From assembly GCA_019188255.1 (NCBI GenBank), contig JAETXT010000012.1, positions 1,302,001-1,366,000 on the forward strand: 64,000 nucleotides of DNA, read 5' to 3'. Below, one piece after another: positions 10,727-21,775 of this stretch. The stretch is from Verticillium longisporum (taxonomy: Eukaryota > Ascomycota > Sordariomycetes > Glomerellales > Plectosphaerellaceae). The stretch's first letter is position 1. Each line of letters starts with the position of its first letter. The translations under genes and the position numbers were made by a program. A model generated the notes under the pieces. That model made no database searches. It saw nothing but the letters and a program-made list of their open reading frames with translations, and was not told where the DNA came from.

Positions 10727-12069
10727 CTACTCGTCGTCGGAGTCCTCCTCCTCGGAAGCCTCCTGGAGCCAAGTGAGGAAGGGCTCGGCGGCCTTGCGGA
10801 CCTTCTTGGAGGTGGCGGGGTCGACATACTTCTTGCTGGCCTTGCTACCCCACTTGACGGCGACATCCTCGCTGAGGAGGTCGTGGTTGTAGTAGAGCTG
10901 CAGGATCTTGACGACCTTCTCGAGGATATCGGGGTGCTCGCCAATGAGAGAGCCGATGAGACGCTCGGTGCCACCGAGGAGGGCCTTCTCGTGACGCTCA
11001 GAGGTGACAAACTAGACGCAATGTTAGTGCTGTGTCTTGTGAAGGGCACTCGGCGGACGTTACGAACCTGCTTCAGCATGGGAGCACGCTTGGTGATCTG
11101 CGCGAGAACGTTCTCGTCAAAGATAGTCTGGATCAGAACCAGGACGGCGCGGTGCTTGCCCTCGATGCCGAGCTCCTTGGCCTTGACAAAGATCTCGATG
11201 GAGTCAACCTTGTCCACACTGCCCTTCTCCTCAGTCTGTTCGATGATCCAGGCGCCGAGCTGATCGTAGACGGTGTTGCCACCGCCCTCGCCATCCTCAT
11301 CCTCGTCATCACCGATATTGAGCTTCTGCTTGAACTCGCCGGGGAGCTGAGCCTGACGGGCCTTGACGGCCTCCTCGCTCATGTCGACGGCCCACTCGTG
11401 GTCCTTAACCTCGACCTCCTGCTCGGCGTCCTGAGCCTCGTTCTTCAGCCTCTCAAACTCATCGTCGCTGCCAGCATCAATATCGTCGTTGTCGTTGGAG
11501 CCGTTCTCGGAACCCTCGCCACCGCTGCCACTGCCGTGGCCGTTGGCGCCGTTCTCCTTGCCACCGTTGGCCTGGGCCTGCTGCTTGGCGCGGCGAGCGG
11601 CCTTGCGCTCGGCCTTGTCCTTCTTGCCCTTCTTCGGCTGGTTCTTGAGGATGAAACCGCTGAGCTTGAGGCGGATATCGACGTCGGTGCGCTGACCGCA
11701 GGCCTTGCAGTCAAGAATAATGTGGTCATCCTTGATGATGACGTCCGTCTCAGGGTTCTTGCACTTCTTGCAAAGCACGAACTTGCTGATGAAGCCGTCA
11801 AGGTGATCCTGCAGCTTGGGGCCATCGTGGGCACCGTTGATGATCCAACGATCGTCGGCGGGGTCAATGTTGGTCTGGGCACCGAGCTCGAAACCGAAGT
11901 ACTTGATGAGGTAGGCGCCGGGGCGGGCCAGAGACTGGGCGACACTGGTCAGGTTGACAATGACGGTCTTGATGCCATTGCCCTTGCCCTCAATCTTGGT
12001 CTGGAGACGCTCCATCTTGTAGCGGTAGAACTGGTCGGCGACATCGCGACGAACGTTGACGAGAGCCAT
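10727..12069 (-). CDS. TIF5: Translation initiation factor eIF5
   Basis: eIF5 is the GTPase-activating protein for eIF2 in the 43S/48S preinitiation complex. The N-terminal GAP domain begins [20 protein letters not shown]; Arg16 corresponds to the catalytic arginine of the family. A C2C2 zinc finger follows at about residues 99-125 (CKKC...CKAC). An acidic, Gly/Asn-rich linker (about 165-215) leads to the acidic/aromatic motif and the W2 HEAT domain, which binds eIF1, eIF2-beta and eIF3. The protein ends in the typical acidic tail EEDSDDE. Exons on the minus strand are 12069..11068 and 11011..10727. The 56-nt intron splits [16 protein letters not shown]. The product is 428 aa, the usual fungal size. 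The long plus-strand frame across the gene is a shadow. Confidence 0.95.
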
Positions 12070-13666
12070 GATTGCGGTAGTGGATATTGTACGGTCGGGA
12101 CGACGAGTATTGTGGTATAAAGCGGCTCGTTAGGAGCGTGAAAACGAATAGCTACGTAGGCGGCGTGGGGCGTTGTCTAGAGGTTCGAGTCTTGATGCTG
12201 GGAGGCGAAGCTGTTGGTGCTGGCGCTGGATCTTCCTAAGAACATGGAAGACGAGTATTGATCGTTGTTGGTTAAGGGCCGAAGCGTGTCGGGGTTGCAA
12301 GGGGGAGCAGGAAAGTGGCTTTAGTGCTCAAGAGATCGTATAATGGACATGGGGTATGCTGTGACTGGATCGTCTTTGCTTGTAGGACAACATGAACTCG
12401 TTGCTTGGTATGATGGTTCAACCGACAGAGGTACTGATGTTGGGGCTACTGGGCTTCCGTTCTATACGAAACGGATGCAGCTTGGTGGGGAGAAAGTGTC
12501 TGATGACGGCGGTTTGGTCGTGCTGATACATAAACAGCTTTGTGCTCTGTGTACCAGGAAAAGGGTCGGTGGTCTCGTAGTGTTGGGAGTGAATGGTGGC
12601 GATCGTGGGCTGAGAGCCGGTGGGTGTAGACAGTAGCTGTGTGCTGTTTGGGGGGTGAGATGGGGGCAGCAGAGTGCTGGAGTGATGGATCGAGGTGTTT
12701 TTGCGCGCAATGCAGGCTTTTGAAGTTGTCGTTGGGTTAGGTTGGCAGCAGGGCACAAGGGAGGGGGTTTAAAGTGGGAGGATTGTGAGCGAAGAGTTTG
12801 AGTGTGGTGGGGAGAGCCAGAAGCAGAGAAAGAGGAGCCTCAAGAGAAGTGGAAAGCCCGACCTGGAACCTGGAGACGCGACGCTGGCCTGAGGCAGCTT
12901 ACATAACCCGTGTGGACGTACCATCCATGCCTGCCTGCCTCTTTGGGAGGCCTGACAGTGGTCCACAGCCTCAGGTGCCGGGAGCCAGGCAGCGAAGACA
13001 CCGTGCGAGAGGAGTCCTTCAGGCAAATCCCAGCAGTGTGAAGTTGCACCGTATGTCCAGACTGGGCACCAGATCTTGGAGCCTGAGCCTAGACCTTCTG
13101 GACAAGACATCAGGCAAGGATCCATGGTCTATGTAGCATGCTCACCAAGCGTGTTGTTGCTTCTTCTTGCATCTTTTTTTAGAGGCTTTCCTCGTTGAAA
13201 TGAATGAGATGCAATACTGACGACAGTGGAATTTACAGTACAGTGTCATTCACCATGTAGAGTGAGGCAGACGACAGGTACCAGATCCCCTTCATCGATG
13301 AAGCGAAGCTAATTGATTAAGGCGACATGCCCCGTGCAACCTTCAAGGTTTCCCCGCGAATGTGGCAGGGTGCATATAGCGCCTGGCTTTAGGTAGGTAG
13401 CCCACGTGCCAGCCTTGCTCTGCTGGTTGGCAGGCGCTTCGATCTGGAATTGGAATTGGTTTTGGCCATCTCAGTGTCAACCCTGCCGTTTCTCCCACCA
13501 CCGAAAGTGTCCAGGATGACAAGTCCCTGCAGCAACCAGAAGCCTTCAACCAAGACAAGTCAGTCGTGATAGCCAACTGAATTTAGGGCGCATTCGGTAT
13601 TGGCAATTACTCATCTGCTGCCCCATCACTATCCCCATCGTACAGCCTCGCACGTGCTTCGCCTTT
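12070..13666. other. Intergenic region of 1.6 kb, no gene seen
   Basis: Holds the eIF5 promoter and leader (right of 12070) and the 3' flank of the P450. GT-rich stretches near 12350-12760 give small open frames with no coding character. Near 13386-13395 there is an AGGTAGGTAG motif of the dispersed type. Confidence 0.6.
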
Positions 13667-15339
13667 CTACTCCTCCGAAATGGGTACAAACCGAAGAAGG
13701 CACTTCTGCCCCACGGGTCGCGAAGAAACCAGCTGGTCCGACATCTCCATTGACTCGGCCGTCATGGAGGGGTCCGGCAGCGTTGTGTAGCGTGAGTAAA
13801 CATCCTTGAGCAGAATCTTCATCTCAGCAAGGGCCAGGCTATACGCATGTCAGTGGAAAGACTTTGTCGTCTGTTGCCTCGAGACACGTACTGTTTCCCA
13901 ACACAACCTCGGCCACCGTTGGCGAACGCAAACATGAGTCGCTTTCGCTCCACGTCACCCTCTGCGGCAGTCCATCGCTCGGGATCAAATACCTCCGGCT
14001 CAGGGAATACCTGGCTGTTGATTGTGTGCACAGAGTACGCTTGGCAGCTGACGATGGTGCCTCCGGGCACGAAGAAGCCGTCCACAACCTTTCCGCCCTG
14101 CGGCACTCGTCGGGAAGCGACATGGGGATGGGGGGAAGCATCGCAGGCCTTCCTGGATCACGGCATCCAGGTAGGGCAGCTTGTCAAAGTCGGCATCTGG
14201 TTTGTTGCGCAGCTCCTGCTGCAGCTTCTCCTGGCAGTGCATCGACGATGGCTGCGACACCTGCCACATAAGGAAACACAGGCCACCGCCCGTTGTGTCA
14301 TTGCCGGCCGCCATGTGAACAAGACACCCACCTGCCATGTCCGCCTGGTCTAGGGTGCCGCCACTCGCTGTCGCCTTCTCGTGCAATCGGCTGAGCAGCG
14401 TGAATGGAGACGGATCGGAGCGTTTGCTCGACTCCATCACGTAGTTGTCTGCCAATGGTGTCTCACGAGGTTTGACGAAGAAGTACAGCACGCGCGCCGC
14501 GAGTTTGTGCAACGTCGGATTGTAATGCTCAATGAGGCGGTCTACGATGATTGGTTATCTCCCCACTCAACGAAATGTCTTGCCCGGCGGACGTACTCTG
14601 CAGGCTGTCATCGGATGCCACCTGGTGCATCATTTCTTCATCGTTCTTGTCCTGCAGGCAGTTTGTGCCGTACGGGTTGAACAGATGGTGGGTGACACAA
14701 TCGCATGCATATGCGTGCAGGGACATCTACAGCCGTCAGTTACCACGAGGGACACGAAACTTAGGGCACTGCCTTTCATACAAAGATGTCATGACCTCCA
14801 GTGCCCGATGAAAGACAGCGATCAAGGAACCTCTGAGACCTCTCCTGGATGCCCGACAACGGCGCCGGCTTGACAACGTTGCTGTTGGCGTACCGATCCG
14901 CAATGATCCTCTTTCGCTTGGCATGCTGAGTTGTGTTAGGAGGACATGATTTATATGTTTTAAAATTTCAAGCACCTACATCTTCCCTCTTCAGAGTCGT
15001 GAACATGGTCCTTCGGCCATACACCCTGAAAAGGTCGTAGAATTCAGTCTTATCATACCCGCTGCCACCGGAGCCATATATCTCCTTGACAGCGTCGTAC
15101 GATGTGTATGACACCTCGTCAGGTGCTACCCGCACTACCGGACCATATTTCTGGTGTAATTGATGAATATACTTGGTCCGGCTCGCTTGGAAAGCGTGCC
15201 ACTTCAGGACGAGACCGGTAAAGACGGTATGCCAGGGACCGGGGATCTTTCGGAGATGGGACGTGAGGCACTGGGCAAGATAGACAAGGAACAGTGCGCC
15301 GCCAGCAGACAGCAGCAGAACTGGTGATAGGAGCGCCAT
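13667..15339 (-). CDS. Cytochrome P450 monooxygenase (frame broken twice)
   Basis: This is a microsomal class II P450. A signal anchor lies at residues 4-22 (LSPVLLLSAGGALFLVYLA) and a Pro hinge follows (RKIPGPW). The I-helix has AGNDTT, the K-helix EGLR, then PERW, and the heme loop is FANGGRGCVG, with the Cys as axial ligand. Exons on the minus strand are 15339..14980, 14925..14782, 14726..14597, 14541..13892 and 13838..13667. All splice phases fit. In exon 4 the frame slips twice within 25 nt: at 14130-14135 (six G's on the plus strand, seven needed) and 14112-14114 (three, four needed). Allowing for both gives about 485 aa with every signature intact. It lies between eIF5 and triosephosphate isomerase with no other metabolic gene nearby. 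The substrate is unknown. Confidence 0.88.
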
Positions 15340-16078
15340 GATGATAGTTGGTAAGAGATGCTTGAGAGAAGAGAGGAAACAAAGATGCTTGACTCATATC
15401 ATGGGACTTATACCTCGGGCCTGGCTCTTATCTGGGTTGAGGGGGATGGGGATAATTGTTAGGTAACGGAAAGATAGGCACAGGGAGCTAAGTCAATTGA
15501 CACAGGCGCAGCAGTATTATAACCATGACCTTGGGACCAGTCTCGATGTTGCAATTTGAAATATTTCAGAAAGACCAGCACAATGATTGATTACAACCCT
15601 AATGTCCTACAGCAGTCGACACCTATCAAAAACAATACTCTTTGAACAAACCTTGACCGTTTCTGTTCGAGGTCGCATCCCGCACCGACATGATCAGGAT
15701 GCTGAAGGGCGCACCGGACATGGCTGATCTACTAGACCGTTCGAGGAAACTTCGGGACCTGGATCCGAGTCACGAGGCGAGACGGTGTTGGTCGATGGAA
15801 GACGATGTTGACGAGATTCGATCAGTCAGGGCCTTTACCGGGCAAGGACCGGCCCACCGGGAAAGGCCAATGGCACCCAGGGCAATATCGGAGCTCAGGG
15901 AGCTAACTGGGTGGGTTGGTTGGTGGCAGCCGGGTGGCAGCCGGTGCCAGACCCAGTCCGATTTACCCCTCCACCTCGACTCCTCCCGACATTGCCCTGA
16001 GGTAGGCTGTAACAGCGAGTGCCCCGCCATAGCTGCAGCGCGTGCGGAAAGCATGAGCTGACCCTCAACCATCCTACC
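15340..16078. other. Divergent promoter region between P450 and TPI, no gene seen
   Basis: Serves both the minus-strand P450 and plus-strand TPI. Overlapping frames at 15690-16072 on both strands mirror each other and look non-coding. Confidence 0.55.
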
Positions 16079-16130
16079 TTTCCGCTGAGGCTTTTCTCCA
16101 TTTTGATCTTTCCTTTCGCTCTACCAGCCT
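16079..16130 (+). promoter_or_regulatory. Pyrimidine-rich core promoter of TPI
   Basis: A CT-rich block (TTTCCGCTGAGGCTTTTCTCC..., then TTTCCTTTCGCTC) lies 100-150 nt ahead of the TPI start. Such CT blocks before the transcription start are common in strongly expressed glycolytic genes of filamentous fungi. The regulatory role is inferred. Confidence 0.4.
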
Positions 16131-16228
16131 GCGTTATTTACACTTTTATCCCAAAAGTCCAGCATCAGTTCTGCCTCGAGCAAGTCGCATCTTTTCCCAC
16201 TAATCAACAAACGCACCAATTGCCCACC

Positions 16229-17117
16229 ATGGCTCGCAAGTTCTTCGTTGGCGGTAACTTCAAGATGTAAGTGCGGGGCTCAGCCCTGGAAAGGAAAACC
16301 ATCTGCCGATGCGGGAAGCACGGGACTAATGGCGGATCCCTGCGCGCTCCAGGAACGGCACCACGTCGTCCATCAAGGAGATCGTCAAGAACCTCAACGA
16401 GGCCAAGCTCGACGCCAACACCGAGGTCGTCATCGCCCCGCCCGCGCTCTACCTGCCCCTCGTCCGCTCCGAGCTCCGCGAGGGCCTCGAGGTCGCCGCC
16501 CAGAACGTCTTTGACAAGCCCAACGGCGCCTTCACCGGCGAGATCAGCGTCGCCCAGCTCAAGGACATCGACATCAAGTGGACCATCCTCGGCCACTCGG
16601 AGCGCCGCACCATCCTCCGCGAGTCCGACGAGGTCGTTGCCTCCAAGACCAAGTACGCCACCGAGGAGGGCGTCAGCGTCATCTGGTGCTGCGGCGAGAG
16701 CCTCGAGGAGCGCGAGGCCGGCACCACCGTCGACGTCGTCAGCAAGCAGCTCGCCGCCCTCAAGGCCAAGATCTCCGACTGGTCCAAGGTTGTCATTGCC
16801 TACGAGCCCATCTGGGCCATTGGCACCGGCAAGGTCGCCACCACCGAGCAGGCCCAGGAGGTCCACGCCGCCATCCGCGCCTGGCTCAAGAAGGAGGTCA
16901 GCGACAAGGTCGCCGACGAGACCCGCATCCTGTACGGCGGCAGCGTCAGCGAGAAGAACTGCAAGGACCTCGCCAAGGAGGCCGACATTGACGGTTTCCT
17001 CGTTGGCGGCGCGAGCCTGAAGCCTGCCTGTACGTTGTGCCTTTCCCCCCTTTTGATGCAGAGAGTGAAAAGCTGACTTTTCGTCTAGTCGTCGAGATCA
17101 TCAACAGCAAGCAGTAA
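16229..17117 (+). CDS. TPI1: Triosephosphate isomerase
   Basis: This glycolytic enzyme interconverts dihydroxyacetone phosphate and glyceraldehyde 3-phosphate in the cytosol. The complete TIM barrel is present: NFKMNG with catalytic Lys12, ILGHSERR with His94, YEPIWAIGTGK with base Glu164 and flexible loop 6, and the phosphate-binding YGGSV and GFLVGGASL. Exons are 16229..16266, 16353..17029 and 17089..17117. The first intron falls inside the Met13 codon just after the catalytic lysine. The last exon encodes only VEIINSKQ. The product is 247 aa, the normal length. Codon use is strongly C-ending, as expected for a highly expressed gene. The start ATG has the context CCCACCATGG. Confidence 0.98.
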
Positions 17118-17466
17118 GCGTTTCGATGCCTCGATGGAGGGGGAAAATCTTGGAGATGAAGGCATGAAAGATTGAGCAAACCCAGCACTCTTCCTAGCCT
17201 GGATATGATAGCCAAAAAAAAACAGTACTTATACCCCAATACTGCTTTGACCTATGCGCTCTCACACAAGCAAATCTCGACTTCATGGTTGTTCGTGGTT
17301 GAATTCTCTCCAGGGGTATATCGCCCCCCTATTTGGCGTGCTAGTGTACAAGCATCATCAGAGACGCCGCACTCCGGTGATGCCAATCCAATGTTCCCGC
17401 TCTTCCTATGCGTACAAGTTACAGCTTTTCCTCTTGCTCATCCTCTGGTAGCAGCTCTCTGCAGCT
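17118..17466. other. Convergent 3' flanks of TPI and mL43
   Basis: Holds the two 3' UTRs facing each other. It includes an A-rich run at 17213-17223. No gene seen. Confidence 0.6.
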
Positions 17467-17995
17467 CTACACCGCCTCGCCGTTGCCGTGGTAGGGACTC
17501 CAGATACCTCTGACACTGGGATTGATACTGGTGACGGGCTTGTTGGCTCTCCGCAGCTTCTCGCCGTTGGGGTCGCGCATGGACTCGGCGGCCCTGAGAA
17601 TGTCCATCGGCTGCATGTTCTTGACGAGGAGGGATCGTGAGTTGCCGTTGATGTAGTGGCCGACGATGGTAGGATGTTTCGCAGGTCGCGGGGAGACGGA
17701 GATCTCATCTGGGGGTGGGCGGTGGGGAATTTGGGGGGCTGAGACTTGATGAAGCCGCTGGATTTGTGGTCAGCAAGTGCTGTTGGATCGCGAGACCGAG
17801 GGATCCCGTCAACATACTTCATGCCCTTGGAGCTTCCGGCCCAATCGCAAAAGTGGAATTCGAGCTTCTTGCACTGCAAGATGAAGGCGCCGAGGCCGTT
17901 CTGTGAGACGTCAGTGGGGTGATTCCCTGGTATCGATGTCGCGCATGAGAACCTACCTGGCCCTGTGACACTGTCTTCAATGCCTTGATCGTCAT
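17467..17995 (-). CDS. MRPL51: Mitochondrial large-subunit ribosomal protein mL43 (frame broken once)
   Basis: A component of the mitochondrial 54S ribosomal subunit with the L51/S25/CI-B8 thioredoxin-like fold. Exons on the minus strand are 17995..17957 (MTIKALKTVSQGQ), 17900..17818 (NGLGAFILQCKKLEFHFCDW) and 17757..17467. The last exon begins GFIKSQPPKFP and continues with SPRPAKHPTIVGHYINGNS. It ends VTSINPSVRGIWSPYHGNGEAV. The frame slips at 17711-17715, where five G's (plus strand) stand for six. Allowing for that base gives 137 aa, the normal length. The gene lies tail-to-tail with TPI and head-to-head with SNP1. Genes of mitochondrial translation are needed for respiration, so the slip is probably a sequence error. 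Confidence 0.88.
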
Positions 17996-18464
17996 TGTGT
18001 TCTGCCGGGCGTATTGAAGCACGGGGTATTCGATTCGTCTCGTCCAAGGAGACCTTCAGCGTCTGTCGAGACTCGCGTGAGATTTCTTAGCGCGCCGCCG
18101 ATCGGTAGAACATCGGGGCAGGCTAGGGACGTCGCGACCCGCAATGATGGTATATACGATGGCTACATATGCAGATAACAGGAACAGGACGGCCCATACC
18201 TGCGGGCTTGGGGTGACCTGCAGCGGCTTGTCGATAGCTAAATTGGCCTCCTAAACAGTGGAGCTTTGCCGACACGATCGATCTCTGCTGTCTCGACTGC
18301 TGCCTTTCAATTTGCAGCACGACGCGACGACTAAAAGTCCCATCACCCCTCCGCGACCAACTCGTCCAGCTGGGATTCGTCATCGCGCGCACGCGCATCT
18401 CTCTTCGATTTCGTTCCTTTCTTGACCTTCTTTTCCTGCCGTATTATGCTCGCCGCCTGTCAAC
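17996..18464. promoter_or_regulatory. Shared divergent promoter of mL43 and SNP1
   Basis: A 469-bp interval separates two outward-facing genes. Poly-pyrimidine stretches (TTCTTGACCTTCTTTTCCTG) lie just ahead of the SNP1 ATG. No separate gene is visible. Sharing of elements is inferred from spacing only. Confidence 0.5.
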
Positions 18465-20076
18465 ATGACTGACAAGCTCCCACCCAACCTGCTTGCGCTG
18501 TTCGCGCCGCGCCCGCCCCTGCGATGGGTTCCGCCCCCCGACCATGCGCCTGAGCAACGACGAACTGCTCCCGTCTCGGGCATCGCTGCCTTCCTCCCCG
18601 CGCTCGCCGAATACAAAGACCAAGATGGCTACGTTCCCACGGAGAGCTGGCTGCAGATGAAAGATCGCAAGAAGCAGGAGCACAAGGCCAAGCTCGAACA
18701 GCTCGCTGCCGAAGGCCCTGTTGATTGTGAGTCGGACCTTTCCATAGCTAGGGACATATCCAAGAGTGCGCATTGCTGACCTGAGTTCCAACAGACAAGC
18801 CGAATGAAGACCCCAACATTCGCGGTGACGCCTTCAAGACTCTCATTGTCGCAAGGCTGTCCTACGAGGCGAACGAACAAGACCTCGAGCGAGAGTTTGG
18901 TCGTTTCGGCAACATTGAGCGCGTACGTACCGCGCCTCTACTTGAATTACAGCAAGAGCTAACAGATGGCCAGATTCGCATCATCACTGACACGCACGCC
19001 CATGAGAAATCCAAGAACAAGAAGAAGAAGCCCCATCGAGGATATGCTTTCGTCGTTTTCGAGCGCGAGAGAGATATGAGAGGTAATATTGCCATTGCAA
19101 CATATTCAGCCCATGACGAAGCTCGGCCTCATCTGGCCCCCTTTCCCACAAAAAGACACACGGCCCTCAGGCTCGCCTGTGTCTTCTTTTCCCTTCCTCG
19201 AGACTCCCATAGGCCCTCAAGCTTGCCTCGTCTCCAATCATGTTTTCCTTCTATTCTCTCTTGTCTTCCTCTCACCATCCGCGCAAAGGTATGCTGAAGG
19301 TAAAGTTGACTGACACAAGCGCTTCGGCGCGCCGGTGAGTAGCTGCTCTAGATTCCTGCGATGGAATTCGAATCAAAGATCGACGTATCAAGGTAGACGT
19401 CGAACGCGGCCGCACAGTCAAGGGTTGGAAGCCCCGCCGCTTCGGCGGTGGCCTCGGCGGCCGAGGCTACACGAAGGCCCTCCCTGCTAGACCCATGGGC
19501 GGGCCAGGTGGCTTCGGCGGAGGAGGCTTCAGGGGTGGGTTCCGAGCTGGCTTTGTCGGCGGTCGCGGACGTGGAGGATTCCCCGGCGGTTTTGGGGGCC
19601 GCGGGGGTGGTTTCCGTGGTGGAGGTGACTTTGGTGGCGGTCGTGACCGCGGCGGTCCTGGCGGTCCCGGCGGTCCTAATGGTTTCCCCCGTGATGCTCC
19701 CCAAGGCCCTGGACGTGGCGGCTTCGGAGACCGTGATCGCGGTTTCTCCAATGGTGGTGGGTTCGACCGCGGCAGCGGTCGCTCGTTCGACGACCGATCT
19801 GGCGGTGGCCCGCGTGATCGTTATGGTGACCGAGACCGCGACAACCGACGCACAGGCAGCAACATGGAGCCCGTTCGGCCCAGAGGTGAGGGCGGCTACC
19901 GTGACCGCGACAACAGAGACAGCAGGGACAACAGGGACAGCAGGGACAACAGGGATAGCAGGGACGGCAGAGACAACCGGGACCGAGACTACGACCGCCC
20001 GCGCGACGACGACAACAGGAAACGCGGATACGACGGCGGTGGCTACGAGGACCCACGCAAGCTTCGTCGCTACTAA
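18465..20076 (+). CDS. SNP1: U1 small nuclear ribonucleoprotein 70 kDa protein
   Basis: U1-70K binds stem-loop I of U1 snRNA and helps recognise 5' splice sites. The N-terminal U1-70K domain opens [24 protein letters not shown]. The RRM has RNP2 [10 protein letters not shown] and RNP1 RGYAFVVFE. After it comes the family signature [22 protein letters not shown]. The C-terminus is an RGG region followed by an Arg/Asp/Asn-rich tail ending KLRRY. Exons are 18465..18726, 18795..18922, 18974..19082 and 19343..20076, all phases consistent, giving 410 aa. The third intron (260 nt) is about four times longer than the others. A GTGAGT...CTCTAG segment at 19335-19351 looks like a tiny intron, but the frame shows that the true acceptor is AG at 19341-19342, which gives [12 protein letters not shown]. 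Confidence 0.95.
19905..19985 (+). repeat. 18-bp coding tandem repeat in SNP1
   Basis: Four to five near-identical copies of an 18-bp unit (AGCAGGGACAACAGGGAC) encode the repeated DSRDNR tail of U1-70K. Copy number in such repeats tends to vary between strains. Confidence 0.8.
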
Positions 20077-20839
20077 TCAGACACTTACGCCCCTGGATGT
20101 CGCGATCCTGCGGTGGGTGCCAGCTCTTCGCCTGCTCACTTCTGTAACCAGAACAGTTTTGGTCGGGGCTCACGCCGCACACGATATACGCTGAGCCACC
20201 ACCTGCTCAGTCCGCCGTTCATTACCACTCTCCTCCTGCTGTCCTTGCCTGCCAGCAAGGACTACCACCTAATATCACTGTCCTGCACCCGCGTCATTCG
20301 TTAGGGAGGTATCACTTCTGTCTGTATTTACTAGGTACACTTGATCACGAGGAAGTCACCGAGACTACCAACGATTATCGCTCAGCGCCTCCGGCCCGCA
20401 GCAGGTAAGATCAGAGGTAAGGGTCCTCGTGCCTACTGATCTGGAGTTTCAGCGAAGGAGACAAGGAGGGGTAACAACAGAAAAAGTCATCGACGCAGAG
20501 CCCTCGACACGGCCTGGTTTTGTTTTGTACGAGTAGTGAACCTCAATTCAGCCGACACGGCTTCTTTAGCTCATTCTTTAGACCGGGGGCCGACAGTCCT
20601 AGTCCGTGATCCCCGCACCCCCCCCCCCCCTAGATGTGAGGGCGACACATAGTTTCGTGTGTACGTTTCCCTACTGTCGTGACAACGAAGGTGATGTTGC
20701 AAATTTCTGTTTTTACCAACCAACGCCATAACTCCACAGTTCGTCATGATGGTATCGCTTTCCACACGTACGACCACTCGTAACCTTTACGCAAATGCTG
20801 CTGAACATTCCTCTCTTTTCGCATGAGACCCTTTCCAGT
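20077..20839. other. Convergent 3' flanks of SNP1 and MRT4
   Basis: No gene seen. A run of 13 C's lies at 20618-20630, a hard stretch for sequencing. The rest is unremarkable. Confidence 0.6.
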
Positions 20840-21775
20840 TTACTCCTCCATGGCGGTGGCCTTCTTCAGGTCCGTCACCTCGCCCGTCGCGGCACTCCAG
20901 TACCTATACAAATGTTAGCCCCTGCAGCATAGCGAGAGAGAGAGAGAGAGAGAGAGAGATGAAAGAGAGATGAGATGCTGTGTGCCGTTCTCGTGACAAG
21001 AGAGGGTGGAATGGTACGTACGCGATCAGCTCAACGTGGAACTCGCTCATGCAGATGCCAAACAGCTTCAGGAGCCTCGTCTGCCGAGAGTCGAGGACAT
21101 CGCCCTCCTTGCAGACGACGTAGCCGGGGGCCGCGTCCTCGGCGGGCTCCTCCTCGCCCAGGACGATGCGGCCGCGGACCATGCGCGTGGGCATGCCGAG
21201 GCGGCGCAGCTCGGGCTCAATCGAGTGCTCCATGGGAACGTCGTGCTCGCGGGGCACCTCACCGCCGGTGGCGAAGAGAACGCCCTGGGGAATGGCGAAC
21301 TCGCGGGGCGCGGTGGTACCAGCGCGCGCAAAGTCGACGGGCGAGAGACCTTCGAAGTAGGTCGTGATGGCGGAGGGGTCGCGGTTCGTCAGGAGGAGGC
21401 CGACGGTGCCGCTGAGGTGCGGCGTCAGGCGGTCGGTGCCGTCGAGGAGGGCGGTTTCGCGCGTCTGGCCGAGGGCCTTGGACATGAGCTTCGTCTTGCC
21501 GAAGAAGAGTCTGCGGGTAGGGAGGAATGTCAGTCAGTCTGGGGGTTGAACACATGATGAGGAAGGGGCGTGGGCGAAACGCACCGGCAGTCGGAGAGTT
21601 CGTGGCGGACGTCCTTGAGGTGATTGTTGCGCATGTTATCGACGCTGAAGACGAAGCAGTGCTGGTACTGGGGGACGGTCTCGCGAATGTTGGCGAAGAG
21701 CTTGTCCTTGTCCTCGCGCGTCTTCTTGGACACCTGCGTCATGTTGACGAGGCGGTTGCGCTTGGACTTGGGCAT
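20840..21775 (-). CDS. MRT4: mRNA turnover / ribosome assembly factor Mrt4
   Basis: Mrt4 is a nucleolar paralogue of ribosomal stalk protein P0. It holds the stalk site on pre-60S particles until P0 replaces it. The start [21 protein letters not shown] and the early motif [20 protein letters not shown] match the L10/P0 family, followed by the Mrt4 insertion domain (FAIPQGVLF...). The protein ends [20 protein letters not shown] and lacks the acidic P-protein tail of P0, as expected. Exons on the minus strand are 21775..21585, 21510..21022 and 20903..20840; phases agree. The product is 247 aa. An upstream TTG in the same frame was not chosen. The second intron contains a GA microsatellite. Confidence 0.94.
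20934..20959 (+). repeat. GA dinucleotide microsatellite
   Basis: About 13 uninterrupted GA repeats inside the last intron of MRT4. Read on the gene strand this is a long CT tract ahead of the 3' splice site. Confidence 0.9.

Noticed and set aside
11032..12120. 362-codon plus-strand frame
   Set aside because: Exactly antisense to the eIF5 exons; it exists because the eIF5 codon bias leaves the opposite strand open.
16271..17020. 249-codon Ser/Arg/Pro-rich plus-strand frame
   Set aside because: Out-of-frame reading of the strongly C-ending codons of TPI.
19335..19351. 17-nt GTGAGT...CTCTAG segment resembling an intron
   Set aside because: Too short to splice; the frame is restored by placing the acceptor of the 260-nt intron at 19342.
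19448..20194. 248-codon plus-strand frame, Ala/Thr/Val-rich
   Set aside because: A shifted-frame reading of the RGG/RD repeats of SNP1; repeats keep all frames open.
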